DNA from: Flavobacterium sp. CECT 9288
GTDB taxonomy: Bacteria > Bacteroidota > Bacteroidia > Flavobacteriales > Flavobacteriaceae
NCBI RefSeq assembly: GCF_918731615.1
Contig: NZ_OU957226.1
Span: forward strand, 248,001-312,000
Reading direction: 5' to 3'
Length of the DNA: 64,000 nucleotides
Position numbers and translations under genes: made by a program. Positions 26,712-34,531 of this stretch are shown here, one piece after another; the stretch's first letter is position 1, and each line of letters begins with the position of its first letter. Below the pieces are notes generated by a model. It was not told the origin of the DNA and did no database searches. It worked only from the letters and a program-made list of their open reading frames with translations.

Positions 26712-27548
26712 ATGAAGAGTTCAATCATCAGTTTAGTATGTTTGTTTGCTGGATTTGGTCTACAAGCACAAGTATTTCAAGGTAAGGCAGAATACCTTTC
26801 TAAAATTATTTTAAAAAACAAACCTGAAAATACCGAGAAAAATTCAGAAAAAGATGCGGTTCTTTCTGCATCGCTTCTAGACGCTATGAAATCCGCAAGT
26901 GAAAAAACATACTTGCTCACTTTTAATAAGCAAGAGTGTTTGTATGAAGAAATACAAAAATTAGAAAAACCAAAGGCACCTAGTAATGGTATGGTTATAA
27001 GTGTGAAGTTCTCACTTGATGGTCAATCATATATAGATACAAAAGCAAAAATAAAAATAAATGAGAATGAAATTTTTGGTAAAGAATTTTTAATCGTTGA
27101 TGCGTTGGTAAAACCAGAATGGAAGTTGGTAGATGAGACAAAAAAGATTGGTGATTATACCTGTTATAAAGCAGAAGTGATCATTCCTGTAACTGAGAGA
27201 CAAAAAAGTGACTATAAAGATTTCTTGAAGAGGCAAGAAAACAAAACTAGTCTTTTTCCTATGCAAGAACCTAAAGACAAAGTTGTTACTGCATGGTACA
27301 CGCCAGAAATACCTGTTAGTCTTGGACCAAAAAACTACTGGGGCTTACCAGGGCTAATTTTAGAGATAAACGAGGGTGATTTTATTATGCTCTGCTCTAA
27401 AGTTACATTGAGTAACAAAGAAGTAGCTGAAATTAAAAAACCAAATACAGGAAAAAAAGTCACACAAGCAGAATTTGATGCCTTAGAGAAAGCAAAAATA
27501 GACAGTATAAAAGGCGATGGCGAGGCTATAATTATTAATAGCAACTAA
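26712..27548 (+). CDS. GLPGLI family protein (module 2, second copy)
   Basis: Tandem paralogue of the preceding gene, 278 residues, with a signal peptide (MKSSIISLVCLFAGFGLQAQ). It shares VFQGKAEYLSK, KIGDYTCYKAEV, VTAWYTPEIPVSLGPKNYWG and the exact GLPGLILEI motif with its neighbour, so the pair arose by duplication. The end (SIKGDGEAIIINSN) differs from the Gly-rich end of the first copy. It lies 33 bases before the receptor gene. Confidence 0.9.
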   Translation: MKSSIISLVCLFAGFGLQAQVFQGKAEYLSKIILKNKPENTEKNSEKDAVLSASLLDAMKSASEKTYLLTFNKQECLYEEIQKLEKPKAPSNGMVISVKFSLDGQSYIDTKAKIKINENEIFGKEFLIVDALVKPEWKLVDETKKIGDYTCYKAEVIIPVTERQKSDYKDFLKRQENKTSLFPMQEPKDKVVTAWYTPEIPVSLGPKNYWGLPGLILEINEGDFIMLCSKVTLSNKEVAEIKKPNTGKKVTQAEFDALEKAKIDSIKGDGEAIIINSN

Positions 27549-27581
27549 TTGATTAAGTTTTACATTCTACACACTTAACAT

Positions 27582-30332
27582 ATGAAACATTTTTTTCTTT
27601 TTTTAATATTTTTTGTTTGCTCTATTTCTTTTGCTCAATCAGTTAAATTAGAAGGTCTCGTAACTGATTCTAAATCTGGTCCACTAGAAATGGCTAACGT
27701 TATGGCAGTGAATCAAACTACCAAAGCAATGGATGCATACGCTATTACCACCGATAAAGGCAAGTTTATTTTAAACCTAAAACCTAACACGACTTATGTT
27801 TTAAAACTAAGTTATTTGGGCATGCAAAATAAGGAAGTGACTGTTGCTACACTTTCTCAAAACTTGGTGCAAAATATCACCATGGAAGCGGGTGGGATTG
27901 AGCTTGATGGTGTAGAAATTGTGCGCGAGATGCCAGTTTCTATCAAAGGGGATACCATTGTGTACAATACTGATTCGTTTAAAACGGGAGAAGAACGCAA
28001 GTTAGAGGACGTTTTTAAAAAATTACCAGGTTTTGAAGTAACAGGTGACGGACAAGTGCAAGTAGAGGGAAAAAAAGTGACTAAGCTTTTTGTAGATGGA
28101 AAACCGTTTATGGAAGGCGATACGAAATTGGGTTCAAAAAACATTCCATCCGATGCAGTCGATAAAGTGCAAGTACTTCGTAATTTTAACGAAGTATCGC
28201 AAATGAAAGGCCTCGAAAACAATAATGACGACATTGCTATTAATATCAAACTTAAAAAAGGTAAAGATAAATTTTGGTTTGGTGACGTAAGTGGCGGTTT
28301 GGCTAATGATAAAGGGTATATCTTTAATCCAAAGGTGTTTTATTATTCGCCAAAAACTAGTATCAACTCTATTGTAAACTTTAATAATATTGGTGAAGTT
28401 TCATTGACTTCGGCTGATTTTTTCAGAATTAATGGGGGAGCACGAAACACGATTGGTCGTAACGGTACTTCATTAAATTTTAATCGAAACTTTTTCGGTT
28501 TATCAGGTGGTGATAATGTGGCCAAAGCGAGTGATAAATTTGGGACTATAAATGTCAATCATTCGGTTTCTAAAAAATGGACTTTATCCGGTTTTGCGGC
28601 TTATTCGGCAACATTCAATCAGTCTATTACCAATTCAGAACGAGGAATTTTTGAACCAAACACTACAAATATTGCGACTTTAGAAAACAGAAAAAACAAT
28701 ACAGAATCTCGCAACAATGCCTTCATTTCTAAATTTGGTTCAAAATACAAAGCCAATGAGAATTTTCAATTGGATTATGATGCTTTTTTTAGAAAAAACG
28801 ATCAGCAAGATGTAGATAATAGTCAAACTAATTTCACCTCTACTTCAAACGGGAATACGGTAACAAATAACAACACCGTAATTGCTTTTCAAAAGCAAGC
28901 TCCAGCATCGTTCAATCAGAGTTTGAATATGTTTTATACTCAAAATCCAAAGTCAACTTGGGTGTTAGAAATGCAACATCAATACGAGGATGAAGACCCT
29001 TTTTACAATCCGCAGCTTTCGGTAAATCCATACCAAAATGCAAATTCAACAAACCCGAACGATCCAAGTGCGGTTTTTGTAAATGAAAATGCCCTAAACA
29101 TACAGCAATCTCGTTTCGTAAAAACGAATAAGTTAGATGCAAAAGTTGACTATTTTTATCAAATCTCGAACAAAAGTATCTTGAATGTAACTGCGGGAAA
29201 TACGAATGCTTACCAATCGTACAACTCGAGTATTTTGCAAATTCTTCAAGATAATTCAGTAAATCCGGTAGAGCAAGCTGCTTATAATAATGATGTGCGT
29301 TACCTATTTAATGATGCTTTTATAGGTTTGCATTATAAGTTTATCAGAGGTAAGTTTACTTTTAATCCTGGTTTTTCTTTGCACCAATACAACACTTCAA
29401 ACGAGCAATTTTCATCGCCATTCAAACTTAATTTTACTAGATTATTGCCTGATATGTTTGCGCGTTGGGACTTGAAGAAATCAGAAAATGTAACCTACAA
29501 TTTCAATATGCGTAACGGCTTTAATGATGTGAATGCTTTGGTTGAAGGATTTGTTTTTACCAATTTTAACAGTTTATCACGAGGAAATGCGCAATTAGAA
29601 AATTCATTAGTTACAAGTCATCGTTTGAATTATTCTAAGTACAACTTGTATAATTTCACTACGATTTTTGCAAACATTAGTTATACAACTACCAAAGATC
29701 CAGTGGTAAATGGAGTTTCTTTCCAAAGTATTTATTCAACCTCTGACCGTTTGAATTTAGATGCTGAAAACGAAAATTTAAACGGAAATTTGTTTTATTC
29801 TAAAAGCTTCAAAAAGTATTATAAAGTTACTGCTGGAGCCAATGCAGGTTGGAATCGCAATTTTGTATTAAACAGAAGAGTTCAAGGCGGAGTGACTCAA
29901 GAATTCATCCAAGGAATCGAGAATGTGAATCATGCGTACAACCTAGCTTTTGCAACGCAATTCAAAAAATATCCAAACGTAGATTTGGGTTACCGTGTGA
30001 ATTTTTCAGAGCAAGCAGCAAATAAATTCACCACCCAAACACCGACCGTAAAACTGAATTATTATTTCTTGAATGGATTGAATGTTAATTGGGATTATGC
30101 CTTTAACCGATTTAAAAATCAAACTAATGGTATAACAAATGATTTCGAAATTATGACTGCTAGTTTGAACTACATCAAGAAAGATGCAAAGTTTGAATAC
30201 CGCATTCAGGCGAATAACCTTTTGAATACTCGTTCAAGATTGAACAACTCATTTAGTGTAAACGGTTTTAATGCCAATGAAAATATCATCCTACCTCGAT
30301 TTGTAACTTTCATAGTGAAGTACAATTTATAA
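27582..30332 (+). CDS. TonB-dependent receptor-like outer-membrane protein (module 2)
   Basis: Predicted outer-membrane receptor, 916 residues. Order: signal peptide (MKHFFLFLIFFVCSISFAQ), CarboxypepD-reg-like domain (VKLEGLVTDSKSGPLEMANV to about residue 105), plug-like domain (SIKGDTIVYNTDSFKTGEE, KLEDVFKKLPGFEVTGDG), and a long barrel rich in Asn and aromatic residues ending FVTFIVKYNL. The family is often annotated as outer-membrane beta-barrel or TonB-dependent receptor. The ligand is unknown. An IS element interrupted its terminator 22 bases downstream. Confidence 0.87.
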   Translation: MKHFFLFLIFFVCSISFAQSVKLEGLVTDSKSGPLEMANVMAVNQTTKAMDAYAITTDKGKFILNLKPNTTYVLKLSYLGMQNKEVTVATLSQNLVQNITMEAGGIELDGVEIVREMPVSIKGDTIVYNTDSFKTGEERKLEDVFKKLPGFEVTGDGQVQVEGKKVTKLFVDGKPFMEGDTKLGSKNIPSDAVDKVQVLRNFNEVSQMKGLENNNDDIAINIKLKKGKDKFWFGDVSGGLANDKGYIFNPKVFYYSPKTSINSIVNFNNIGEVSLTSADFFRINGGARNTIGRNGTSLNFNRNFFGLSGGDNVAKASDKFGTINVNHSVSKKWTLSGFAAYSATFNQSITNSERGIFEPNTTNIATLENRKNNTESRNNAFISKFGSKYKANENFQLDYDAFFRKNDQQDVDNSQTNFTSTSNGNTVTNNNTVIAFQKQAPASFNQSLNMFYTQNPKSTWVLEMQHQYEDEDPFYNPQLSVNPYQNANSTNPNDPSAVFVNENALNIQQSRFVKTNKLDAKVDYFYQISNKSILNVTAGNTNAYQSYNSSILQILQDNSVNPVEQAAYNNDVRYLFNDAFIGLHYKFIRGKFTFNPGFSLHQYNTSNEQFSSPFKLNFTRLLPDMFARWDLKKSENVTYNFNMRNGFNDVNALVEGFVFTNFNSLSRGNAQLENSLVTSHRLNYSKYNLYNFTTIFANISYTTTKDPVVNGVSFQSIYSTSDRLNLDAENENLNGNLFYSKSFKKYYKVTAGANAGWNRNFVLNRRVQGGVTQEFIQGIENVNHAYNLAFATQFKKYPNVDLGYRVNFSEQAANKFTTQTPTVKLNYYFLNGLNVNWDYAFNRFKNQTNGITNDFEIMTASLNYIKKDAKFEYRIQANNLLNTRSRLNNSFSVNGFNANENIILPRFVTFIVKYNL

Positions 30333-30414
30333 GCTTAATTTAGCTTAAAAAGCAAAGGGGATTTAGTTGTATGAACTGCCCCCAAAAAGTTAGACGCTAT
30401 TTGGGGGCATTTTT

Positions 30415-30948
30415 ATGGAAAGAAAAGTCAAGTACAATTATGAATTTAAACTTCGCTGTGTGGCAGAAGTTCTAAGAAAACATCGTTCGGTTTATTCGGT
30501 AGCCTATGAAAATGGTATATCAAGTTCTAATCTTGATCGCTGGATTAAGTTTTATATTGAATTTGGAAATGAGGGTCTTTTACCAAGACAGAAAAACAAA
30601 AACTATAGTATAAACTTTAAACTGAAAGTACTACGAGCTATTGAAAATAAGTCAATATCTTTGAGTAAAGCTTGTTTAACTTTTAATATTCCAAGAGAGT
30701 CAACTATAACAAGTTGGCAAAGAAAATACGAAATTGAAGGAGCAGCAGGTTTACAAGATAAACCTAAAGGCAGACCTGTAACTATGAATTTTAAGAGAAA
30801 GCAACGAAAAACAGATAAACCATTAACCAGAGAAGAAGAACTTCTAAAAGAACTTGAATATTTACGAGCAGAGAACGAAATTTTAAAAAAGTTCAATGCC
30901 TTAGTTCAAGCCGAACAAGCCAAGCAAAACAAAAGGCTCAAACCATAA
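30415..30948 (+). CDS. IS3-family transposase OrfA (two helix-turn-helix domains)
   Basis: DNA-binding OrfA of the IS element, 177 residues. It has two helix-turn-helix units (about residues 9-50, SVYSVAYENGISSSNLDRW; and 68-115, SLSKACLTFNIPRESTITSW), as in the IS150 subgroup, and a C-terminal leucine-zipper-like helix (REEELLKELEYLRAENEILKKF). The heptamer A AAA AAG at 30885-30891 is in the right frame for -1 slippage into orfB; no stop interrupts the shifted frame. The stop overlaps the orfB ATG as TAATG. Confidence 0.9.
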   Translation: MERKVKYNYEFKLRCVAEVLRKHRSVYSVAYENGISSSNLDRWIKFYIEFGNEGLLPRQKNKNYSINFKLKVLRAIENKSISLSKACLTFNIPRESTITSWQRKYEIEGAAGLQDKPKGRPVTMNFKRKQRKTDKPLTREEELLKELEYLRAENEILKKFNALVQAEQAKQNKRLKP

Positions 30949-31781
30949 TGGAATTAAGGCATAAATACGATTTAGAGGTTCTACTCAATTGTATGAAAAT
31001 GGTCAGAAGTAGTTATTATTACTATGAAAAAAGAAGTCAATTAGTTGACAAATACAAGGATATTAAAGAATTGATTAAGCAGATTTACAATCACCATAAA
31101 GGCAGATTGGGTTATCGTCGTATTACTTTAGTAATCAGACAAAAGGGAATTATAATTAATCACAAAACAGTATTACGATTGATGAAAAGTTTAGGATTGA
31201 AAAGTTTAATACGAGTTAAAAAATACAAATCCTACAAAGGCGAACAAGGAAAAATAACTCCAAATATTTTACAACGCAATTTTAAAGCAGCAAATCCCTA
31301 TGAAAAATGGGCAACTGATGTAACAGAGTTTAATGTTTCAGGCAACAAATTATATCTATCACCTATTATTGATTTATATAATGGAGAAATAATAAGTTAC
31401 GAATTATCTGAAAGACCTAATTTTAATCAAATAACCAACATGCTTAAAAAGTCTTTTAAACGAATACCTAATAATACCAATCTAATACTGCACTCAGATC
31501 AGGGCTGGCAATATCAAATGAAACAATATCAAACACTATTGAAAGAAAAAGGATTAGTACAAAGTATGTCTAGAAAAGGAAACTGTTTGGATAATGCAAT
31601 TATTGAAAACTTCTTTGGAATATTAAAATCAGAACTGTTTTATATTATGAAATTTAGAGACATAAACCACTTAAAAACTGAAATTATACAATATATCAAA
31701 TATTACAATAATGAAAGAATAAAACTCAATTTAAAAGGAATGAGCCCGATACAATATCGAGCTCATTATTATCAAAATTAA
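30948..31781 (+). CDS. IS3-family transposase OrfB (DDE integrase)
   Basis: Catalytic subunit, 277 residues, RNase H-like fold. The DDE triad is visible: Asp in KWATDVTEFNV, Asp in LILHSDQGWQYQ, and Glu in NCLDNAIIENFFGILKSE. The N-terminal HTH_21-like part (IYNHHKGRLGYRRITLVI) is typical. It overlaps orfA by one base in the -1 frame, so it can be made alone by coupling or as an OrfAB fusion by frameshifting. Confidence 0.93.
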   Translation: MELRHKYDLEVLLNCMKMVRSSYYYYEKRSQLVDKYKDIKELIKQIYNHHKGRLGYRRITLVIRQKGIIINHKTVLRLMKSLGLKSLIRVKKYKSYKGEQGKITPNILQRNFKAANPYEKWATDVTEFNVSGNKLYLSPIIDLYNGEIISYELSERPNFNQITNMLKKSFKRIPNNTNLILHSDQGWQYQMKQYQTLLKEKGLVQSMSRKGNCLDNAIIENFFGILKSELFYIMKFRDINHLKTEIIQYIKYYNNERIKLNLKGMSPIQYRAHYYQN

Positions 31782-31857
31782 TTATAAATTTGTCTAAACT
31801 TTGGGGTGCAGTATATGTAGCTAAATCCCCTTTTTTTATAAACTATGTTTTGATTTT

Positions 31858-33108
31858 TTACAGTCCAAAAGCAGATTTTACTTGATCTACAAAGTCTAAT
31901 TTTTCCCAAGTAAATAATTCTACTTCAACTGTTTTTGTTAATCCACCTGGAGCAGAGAAAGTCTTAGTTACGGTTTCTGGAGTACGTCCCATGTGTCCGT
32001 AAGCAGCAGTCTCGCTATAAATTGGGTTTCTTAATTTCAATCGTTGTTCGATGAAGTACGGACGCATATCAAAAATAGCTTCTACTTTTTTAGCGATTTC
32101 ACCGTTAGTCAAATTCACTTTTGCAGTTCCGTAAGTTTCGATAAAAATTCCCATCGGTTTAGCAACACCAATAGCGTACGAAACTTGAACCAAAATCTCA
32201 TCAGCAACACCAGCTGCAACTAAGTTTTTAGCAATATGACGTGTTGCATAAGCAGCAGAACGGTCTACTTTACTTGGATCTTTTCCAGAAAATGCACCAC
32301 CACCGTGAGCTCCTTTTCCTCCGTAAGTATCAACAATGATTTTTCTTCCTGTAAGTCCAGTGTCTCCGTGAGGTCCTCCAATTACGAATTTTCCTGTTGG
32401 GTTGATGTGGTACTGAATAGCATCGTTAAATAAATGAGCATGCTCAGGATTTTTAGCAATGATTCTTGGGATCAATATCTCGATAATATCTTTTTTGATT
32501 TTAGCAAGCATAGCAGCTTCTTCATCAAAATCATCGTGTTGCGTAGAGATAACAATCGCATCAATACGAGTTGGTTTGTTATCGTCGCTGTATTCTAAAG
32601 TTACTTGTGATTTAGCATCAGGACGTAAATATGTAATTTCGTTATTTTCGCGTCTTAAAACAGCTAATTCTTGCAATAATTTGTGAGACAAATCAAGTGC
32701 CAATGGCATGTAATTTTCAGTCTCGTTAGTTGCATAACCAAACATCATTCCTTGGTCACCAGCGCCTTGCTCTTCTTTACTTGCTCTGTCAACCCCTTGA
32801 TTGATATCAGCAGATTGTTCATGAATAGCCGAAAGAATACCGCATGAGTTCGCTTCAAACATGTATTCGCTTTTGGTATAACCAATTTTTCGGATGACTT
32901 CGCGTGCAATATTTTGCACATCTAAGTATGTATTTGATTTAACCTCACCAGCCAAAATAACTTGACCAGTAGTTACTAAAGTTTCACAAGCTACTTTTGA
33001 TTCAGCATCAAATGCTAGAAAGTTATCGATTAATGCGTCTGAAATTTGATCTGCAATTTTATCTGGATGTCCTTCGCTCACAGATTCTGACGTAAATAAA
33101 TAGGCCAT
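31858..33108 (-). CDS. metK: S-adenosylmethionine synthase
   Basis: Makes SAM from methionine and ATP. The 416 residues are normal for Bacteroidota (longer than the 384 of E. coli through an insert in the middle). Signatures: [18 protein letters not shown] (residues 9-26), [10 protein letters not shown], and [20 protein letters not shown] (partly 270-288). A SAM-II-like RNA element lies in its roughly 165-base leader, fitting end-product control. It is convergent with the receptor gene and IS. Confidence 0.96.
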   Translation of the reverse strand: MAYLFTSESVSEGHPDKIADQISDALIDNFLAFDAESKVACETLVTTGQVILAGEVKSNTYLDVQNIAREVIRKIGYTKSEYMFEANSCGILSAIHEQSADINQGVDRASKEEQGAGDQGMMFGYATNETENYMPLALDLSHKLLQELAVLRRENNEITYLRPDAKSQVTLEYSDDNKPTRIDAIVISTQHDDFDEEAAMLAKIKKDIIEILIPRIIAKNPEHAHLFNDAIQYHINPTGKFVIGGPHGDTGLTGRKIIVDTYGGKGAHGGGAFSGKDPSKVDRSAAYATRHIAKNLVAAGVADEILVQVSYAIGVAKPMGIFIETYGTAKVNLTNGEIAKKVEAIFDMRPYFIEQRLKLRNPIYSETAAYGHMGRTPETVTKTFSAPGGLTKTVEVELFTWEKLDFVDQVKSAFGL

Positions 33109-33170
33109 AAGTTTTATTATTTTATAAAATTAAGCGAGAAAAAATAATTGCTGAAAAGGTCTAAAGGAGA

Positions 33171-33268
33171 GTTCCTGCTTTAGCATTTTTTTACTGAAAA
33201 TTATTCAGTATTCACAATGAATTGATTTCATTATGAAGAGGTTGCAATCAGTTCAAATTTTTCCTCTT
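33171..33268 (-). ncRNA. SAM-II-like riboswitch with long loops, metK leader
   Basis: On the minus strand: P1 AAGAGG pairs with CCTCTT, enclosing a loop ending TTTGAACTGATTGCAA. SAM-II has the same layout (GCGC stem, loop TTTAACCGTATTGCAA). The 3' end reads ATGCTAAAGCAGG, like the SAM-II tail GTAGCTAAAAAGG. The pseudoknot partners covary: CTG in the loop with CAG in the tail here, against ACC with GG there. Two extra hairpins (AATGAA/TTCATT and TACTGAA/TTCAGTA) lengthen the middle. An exact -7 box lies directly upstream. By reading only; a covariance-model scan is needed. Confidence 0.62.
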
Positions 33269-33279
33269 GTATTTGGGTG

Positions 33280-33287
33280 CAAAGGTA
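33280..33287 (-). promoter_or_regulatory. Candidate -7 element of metK
   Basis: TACCTTTG on the minus strand, an exact TAnnTTTG match. Transcription would start just before the P1 stem of the SAM-II-like element. Confidence 0.5.
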
Positions 33288-33388
33288 TGAAACCATTTTG
33301 AATTGCATATTAATCTTAACTTTTTTTTACTGTTTTATCTTTTAGAAATATTTTTTAAATTAAAAACAAAATTAGCGACATAAAAATT

Positions 33389-33418
33389 TTGTACTTTAAA
33401 AAACATTTGCGATATTTG
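33389..33418 (+). promoter_or_regulatory. Promoter before the tandem leader ORFs
   Basis: TTG (33389-33391), 19 bases, GATATTTG (33411-33418), one mismatch to TAnnTTTG. It is 20 bases before the ATG of leader ORF 1. Confidence 0.5.
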
Positions 33419-33437
33419 ACAATCAAAATAAGTAATC

Positions 33438-33488
33438 ATGAAATCATTTATTTGCAATATGTTAAAGGTCGCACAGGAAAACTCCTGA
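33438..33488 (+). CDS. Putative leader peptide 1 (16 codons)
   Basis: A 16-residue ORF, MKSFICNMLKVAQENS, preceded by a good promoter and followed 39 bases later by a strong terminator. Right after its stop, GGGTTGCTT (33489-33497) can pair, with a 2x2 internal loop, with AAGCTTCCC of the terminator's 5' arm, as an antiterminator would. There is no run of a single amino acid; Cys6 and Met8 are notable given the sulfur genes nearby, but this is weak. Not proven to be translated. Confidence 0.4.
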   Translation: MKSFICNMLKVAQENS

Positions 33489-33526
33489 GGGTTGCTTATT
33501 GCATAATTTGAACTAAATTATATAGT

Positions 33527-33559
33527 AAAGCTTCCCAGTATTTGGGAAGCTTTTTTTTT
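33527..33559 (+). terminator. Terminator after leader ORF 1
   Basis: Perfect 11-bp stem AAAGCTTCCCA / TGGGAAGCTTT with a 5-base loop and a nine-T run. No ordinary gene lies between it and the promoter. Confidence 0.9.
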
Positions 33560-33584
33560 GAAATACCACAAAGAATAAAAATTT

Positions 33585-33662
33585 ATGAACACATTAAAAT
33601 GCCAACAAAAAATGAATGCAATAGCGCCTATTTGTGCTGTTGTACTATTTGATATATCGTGA
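33585..33662 (+). CDS. Putative leader peptide 2 (25 codons)
   Basis: A 25-residue ORF starting MNTLKCQQKMNAIAPIC and ending AVVLFDIS; an inner ATG at 33612 would give 16 residues, the same length as leader 1. It begins 26 bases after terminator 1 and is followed by a second terminator. It could be translated only on transcripts reading through terminator 1, or from an unseen promoter. No clear control codon. Low confidence. Confidence 0.3.
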   Translation: MNTLKCQQKMNAIAPICAVVLFDIS

Positions 33663-33688
33663 CCCCGAGAGGACAGGTTAATAAAACT

Positions 33689-33731
33689 AAACCCCTTTTG
33701 GATACGTATCTAAAAGGGGTTTGTTGCTTTT
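33689..33731 (+). terminator. Terminator-like hairpin after leader ORF 2
   Basis: AAACCCCTTTT / AAAAGGGGTTT, an 11-bp stem with an inner GAT/ATC pairing, then TTGTTGCTTTT. The T tract is interrupted, so it may be leaky. Confidence 0.7.
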
Positions 33732-33913
33732 AGCACTTTTTCAATTATTAAAGAATAAAAAAGTAGCATTTGATGAATGTCTTTTTCAAGATTCGGAACA
33801 AAAAAGATTAAAAAAATACAATAAAAATTAAATCATAGTAAAAACTGGTATTGAAGTTGATACTAAAAAGGAAAAATAATCAGTACACAATTAATAACTT
33901 AAAATGAACAACA
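33732..33913. other. AT-rich gap without recognised features
   Basis: Together with the two leader ORFs and terminators this makes about 800 bases upstream of metK with no ordinary gene. In this part I see only AT-rich sequence and no confident promoter. Confidence 0.5.
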
Positions 33914-34126
33914 ATGAAAAACAACAATTATTTTAGTAAAGCAATCCTTTTAATAAGGCAAGGATTATGGGGGTCAAAAAAAAGTAACACTACTGCTCCA
34001 GTGGTAAATGAGCTAGTTCATCCTAGATTTGAGATGGATACAAATGATGATATTGCACTTAAGGCAGTGCCAAATTCATTACTTTTTTTAATGTATTCTA
34101 AGGAAAATGATGTCCTTTTTATCTAG
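33914..34126 (+). CDS. Small ORF of unknown function
   Basis: A 70-residue reading frame (MKNNNYFSKAILLIRQGLWG ... ENDVLFI). It has an amphipathic, weakly hydrophobic N-terminal helix (residues 7-20), a Ser/Thr-rich linker and an acidic middle. No family is recognised. An AT-rich hairpin (AAATGTATTT/AAATACATTT) follows directly, as a terminator would. It might be a real small protein; coding cannot be shown from this sequence alone. Confidence 0.35.
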   Translation: MKNNNYFSKAILLIRQGLWGSKKSNTTAPVVNELVHPRFEMDTNDDIALKAVPNSLLFLMYSKENDVLFI

Positions 34127-34133
34127 TGATTGC

Positions 34134-34166
34134 AAATGTATTTTAACTTGTGAGGAAATACATTTT
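34134..34166 (+). terminator. Weak AT-rich terminator-like hairpin
   Basis: AAATGTATTT / AAATACATTT, 10-bp stem, 12-base loop, four T bases. It lies 8 bases after the small ORF. Confidence 0.4.
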
Positions 34167-34217
34167 AAATTATGGTTGCTGTTTTAACGGAGTTTTGGTC
34201 TAAAACGACATATTTCT

Positions 34218-34250
34218 TTGTTAAAACAGCTTGCTTTTTGCATACTTTTG
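34218..34250 (+). promoter_or_regulatory. Promoter of the metX-thrA riboswitch transcript
   Basis: TTG (34218-34220), 22 bases, TACTTTTG (34243-34250), the latter an exact -7 consensus. It is about 105 bases before the S-box aptamer. Confidence 0.55.
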
Positions 34251-34354
34251 CGAATACCGCAAAATTAATTCAGTCTAAACTTTGCAGAAAAATTTGCTCA
34301 GAATAAAAATTAGTGCTTTATTTGCACCATTAAAGTTCACAACAGTATTGAAAT

Positions 34355-34459
34355 GTTATAAAGAAAGGCAGAGGGATTAGACCCGATGAAGCCTTAGCAA
34401 CCCTTCGATTTATCGAAGAAGGTGCTGCATTCTACCACGCCCATCGTGGAAAGATAACA
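34355..34459 (+). ncRNA. SAM-I (S-box) riboswitch upstream of metX-thrA
   Basis: Conserved S-box sequence: GAGGGATTAGACCCGATGAA, then GCCTTAGCAACC, a TTCGAT/ATCGAA hairpin, AAGGTGCTGCATTC and the 3' GGAAAGATAAC. P1 is GTTAT/ATAAC. The aptamer binds SAM and lowers expression of methionine genes. Downstream CTTTCTTT (34487-34494) is complementary to AAAGAAAG (34360-34367) on the aptamer's 5' side, a possible alternative pairing; there is no classical terminator. Confidence 0.92.
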
Positions 34460-34531
34460 CTAAGAATTTGTCTAGATAACACCTAGCTTTCTTTCTAATA
34501 TTTCCAAACACAAGTCCTAATTATAACAGAT

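Larger units (their letters stand above)
30372..31815 (+). mobile_element. IS3-family (IS150 subgroup-like) insertion sequence
   Basis: A complete 1444-bp element with two transposase genes. The left end begins TGAACTGCCCCCAAAAAGTT; the right end, reversed, begins TATACTGCACCCCAAAGTTT: imperfect inverted repeats of about 24 bp resembling those of IS150 (ACTGCxCCC). The 4-bp direct repeat TGTA flanks it (30368-30371 and 31816-31819). Both ends and both genes are intact, so it looks potentially active and recent. Confidence 0.9.
30354..31833. terminator. Bidirectional terminator split by an IS insertion
   Basis: AAAGGGGATTTAG (30354-30366) and CTAAATCCCCTTT (31821-31833) are perfect 13-base reverse complements lying on either side of the IS element. 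With the element and one target-site copy removed they form a 13-bp stem with a 6-base TTGTAG loop and a T tract: a normal terminator between the receptor gene and metK. Confidence 0.8.
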
